Part shown: positions 62,930-64,000 of the stretch, in pieces
Layout of the letters: every line of letters starts with the position of its first letter
Numbering within the stretch: position 1 is the stretch's first letter
From: Gambelia wislizenii
Taxonomy: Eukaryota > Chordata > Lepidosauria > Squamata > Crotaphytidae
Length of the DNA: 64,000 nucleotides
Assembly: GCA_030847615.1 (NCBI GenBank)
Contig: JAUMIR010000003.1
Coordinates: 288,356,265 to 288,420,264 of the forward strand
Reading direction: 5' to 3'
Notes under the pieces: generated by a model
Seen by the model: the letters and a program-made list of their open reading frames with translations, nothing else
Told to the model about the DNA's origin: nothing
The model's database searches: none
Made by a program: the position numbers and the translations under genes

Positions 62930-64000
62930 TAAGGGGTTAGGAATTTTTTATTGGAATAAGACCATTCTACTGAAAAATACACCTGACTGCAAAAGGCCAT
63001 AACAATAACACAAAAATAATATTAATTGTTTTCCTCTTTTCTTACTAATACAAAAATAAAACTATCCTGACACTAATACATTTTTCGTCTTAATCTAAAC
63101 GCACTATAATCACATTATATTTACACTATACAATTATACTTATTTGGAAAAGAAAAAATATTAATAAAAGATTAATTAAAAGATTAATTAAAAATAATAC
63201 AAAAATATAAACAAATACAATAATAATAATAAAATATTTATTTATTTAAAATATCCTTTTAAGTTATTGCTGGGGTTGTCTCAGTAAACCACGGCCAAAA
63301 CTTCTTCCAACGATGGTTTGGCAATTTCTCTTTTTCACTCAGAGCTAAATTTTCAATTAAGTTCTTCACATAATAAGCAGTGCCTTTTACATCCTGCAGA
63401 TTTTGACTTTTCAGCTCCCTTTGTCTTTGGAAAAATAACCCTAGCATCACATAGAGGTTGACCAGGCACACTGTGGACCAGGGCACTTTCCAAAAACTCT
63501 CAGCCATGGAACCAGGCTCCTTCCTCTTCCTCTTTTGGTCCACTGACTTTCTGGATCCCCTGACACCCTCTGGAGGTTCAATCCCCGAAAGTATTGTCTC
63601 CCAAGCCTGTTGTGCCAAATCTAGCCAATCCAGGACCCGGGCCACCTCCTCCCATGTTTCCTGGGCACTCTGGCAGTCCTGGACAAAATGTCTGATCGTC
63701 TCCTTTTGTGCCACGCCACTCAAAATCACAGCCTTTTTACATTTCAGATGAGGACAAATCTGCTCATCCTCTGCGGTCCACGGTCTCCTTCCCCTCAGAT
63801 TAAGAACCTGATGGTAGAGCCTCCACCTCAAGTCCCACAACTTTTTGGGGAACCTTTTGTCCATAAAATACTCAGTCGGGCTAGTCTGGTGTTTTAGGTA
63901 GTCTGACAAATCTGGTTTGGCCTGACGTTTTTGCAAACACGGGTTAACATAAATCTCCTCTCTTGATGCTCTGACCTGGCCTGTCTTTACCCTTAAACTC
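62930..64000 (-). mobile_element. Tx1/L1-like LINE 3' end (runs off right edge)
   Basis: Minus-strand element: the ORF2 C-terminus (63259-64000) is followed by an AT-rich 3' UTR of about 320 bp with AAT and AATTAAA repeats and an AATAAAAAATTC signal near 62940-62955. The 5' part lies beyond the window. Confidence 0.7.
63259..64000 (-). CDS. LINE ORF2 C-terminal domain, partial, open to window edge
   Basis: Open from the right edge to TAA at 63259-63261, about 246 codons. It reads VKTGQVRASREEIYVNPCLQ, LWDLRWRLYHQVLNLRGRRP, a CPHLKCKKA ... ETIRHFVQDCQSAQETWEEV zinc-binding-like block (C..C......H...C), then a basic/hydrophobic end. This layout (WRL...L..R....C..C...E...H....C..A...W) is the post-RT region of Tx1/L1-group elements and related LINEs. 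No stop or frameshift is visible, so this copy may be fairly young. The RT domain lies outside the window. The start cannot be set. Confidence 0.75.
   Translation of the reverse strand, partial: SLRVKTGQVRASREEIYVNPCLQKRQAKPDLSDYLKHQTSPTEYFMDKRFPKKLWDLRWRLYHQVLNLRGRRPWTAEDEQICPHLKCKKAVILSGVAQKETIRHFVQDCQSAQETWEEVARVLDWLDLAQQAWETILSGIEPPEGVRGSRKSVDQKRKRKEPGSMAESFWKVPWSTVCLVNLYVMLGLFFQRQRELKSQNLQDVKGTAYYVKNLIENLALSEKEKLPNHRWKKFWPWFTETTPAIT

Larger units (their letters stand above)
17012..64000 (+). other. APP: APP intron 3 (5' part, runs off right edge)
   Basis: No exon-4 coding sequence (the segment starting VGEFVSDALL) is visible downstream, so the remaining 47 kb are read as intron 3. The donor at 17012 is GTAAGTATA, near consensus. 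The content is mobile elements nested several layers deep, described below. Confidence 0.85.

Noticed and set aside
1..64000. Further APP exons (exon 2 or exon 4)
   Set aside because: I looked for the characteristic coding stretches ending ILQYCQE and starting VGEFVSDALL with splice sites and saw none. Long introns are expected for APP.

Overview
The window is vertebrate genomic DNA, most likely from a squamate reptile (lizard or snake). The only host coding sequence I can support is one 130-bp exon at 16882-17011 on the + strand. It is flanked by good splice sites and encodes the exon-3 segment of the amyloid precursor protein (APP). The rest reads as APP intron 2 (1-16881) and intron 3 (17012-64000), filled with transposable elements. 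The squamate assignment is an inference from the repeat mix (CR1/L3-like LINEs with AAT tails, MIR-like SINEs, L1, Tigger-like MITEs and many DIRS-type elements) and from sauropsid-like residues in the exon.

Layout. 1-11 kb: a CA-rich minisatellite, Tigger-like MITEs, a decayed CR1 body, a MIR-like SINE, and a LINE fragment with its 5' part inverted. 11089-16120: a decayed DIRS-type tyrosine-recombinase retrotransposon (DIRS-A1). 16882-17011: APP exon 3. 21950-28202: a second, longer DIRS-A copy (A2). 28791-30214: GC-rich minisatellite interrupted by a CR1 3' end. 31692-59566: one old L1-clade LINE bounded by an exact 15-bp target-site duplication, lying in a 5S rRNA-derived sequence. This L1 has grown to almost 28 kb by nested insertions: a mini DIRS-A derivative, a Tigger MITE that itself contains a CR1, a second DIRS family (DIRS-B), an antisense L1 piece and a GC-rich minisatellite. 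A 9.1-kb tandem duplication lies on top of these. 59.6-64 kb: further MITE, SINE and LINE remnants, ending in a Tx1/L1-like ORF2 C-terminus that runs off the right edge.

Most notable region. DIRS-B occurs three times in tandem (31779-35200, 39361-44320, 48480-54806). Only the last copy is complete. It has inverted terminal repeats, a Gag-like ORF, an RT/RNase H ORF with YLDD and a possible methyltransferase-like tail, an intact 356-residue tyrosine recombinase, and an internal complementary region that matches both termini joined together. The first two copies stop at the same base inside the recombinase gene and run directly into L1 sequence. The repeat unit is therefore L1 segment plus truncated DIRS-B, 9120 bp long. 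The copies differ at only about ten sites that I could spot by eye, so the duplication is either very recent or an assembly artefact.

How the parts work together. In DIRS elements the Gag-like protein is thought to package RNA, RT/RNase H makes cDNA, the internal complementary region helps form a circular intermediate, and the tyrosine recombinase integrates it without target-site duplication. All three full-span elements here (A1, A2, B3) show the terminal/internal complementarity this model needs, but only B3 keeps open frames for each protein. No RNA gene, CRISPR array or bacterial-type feature was found.
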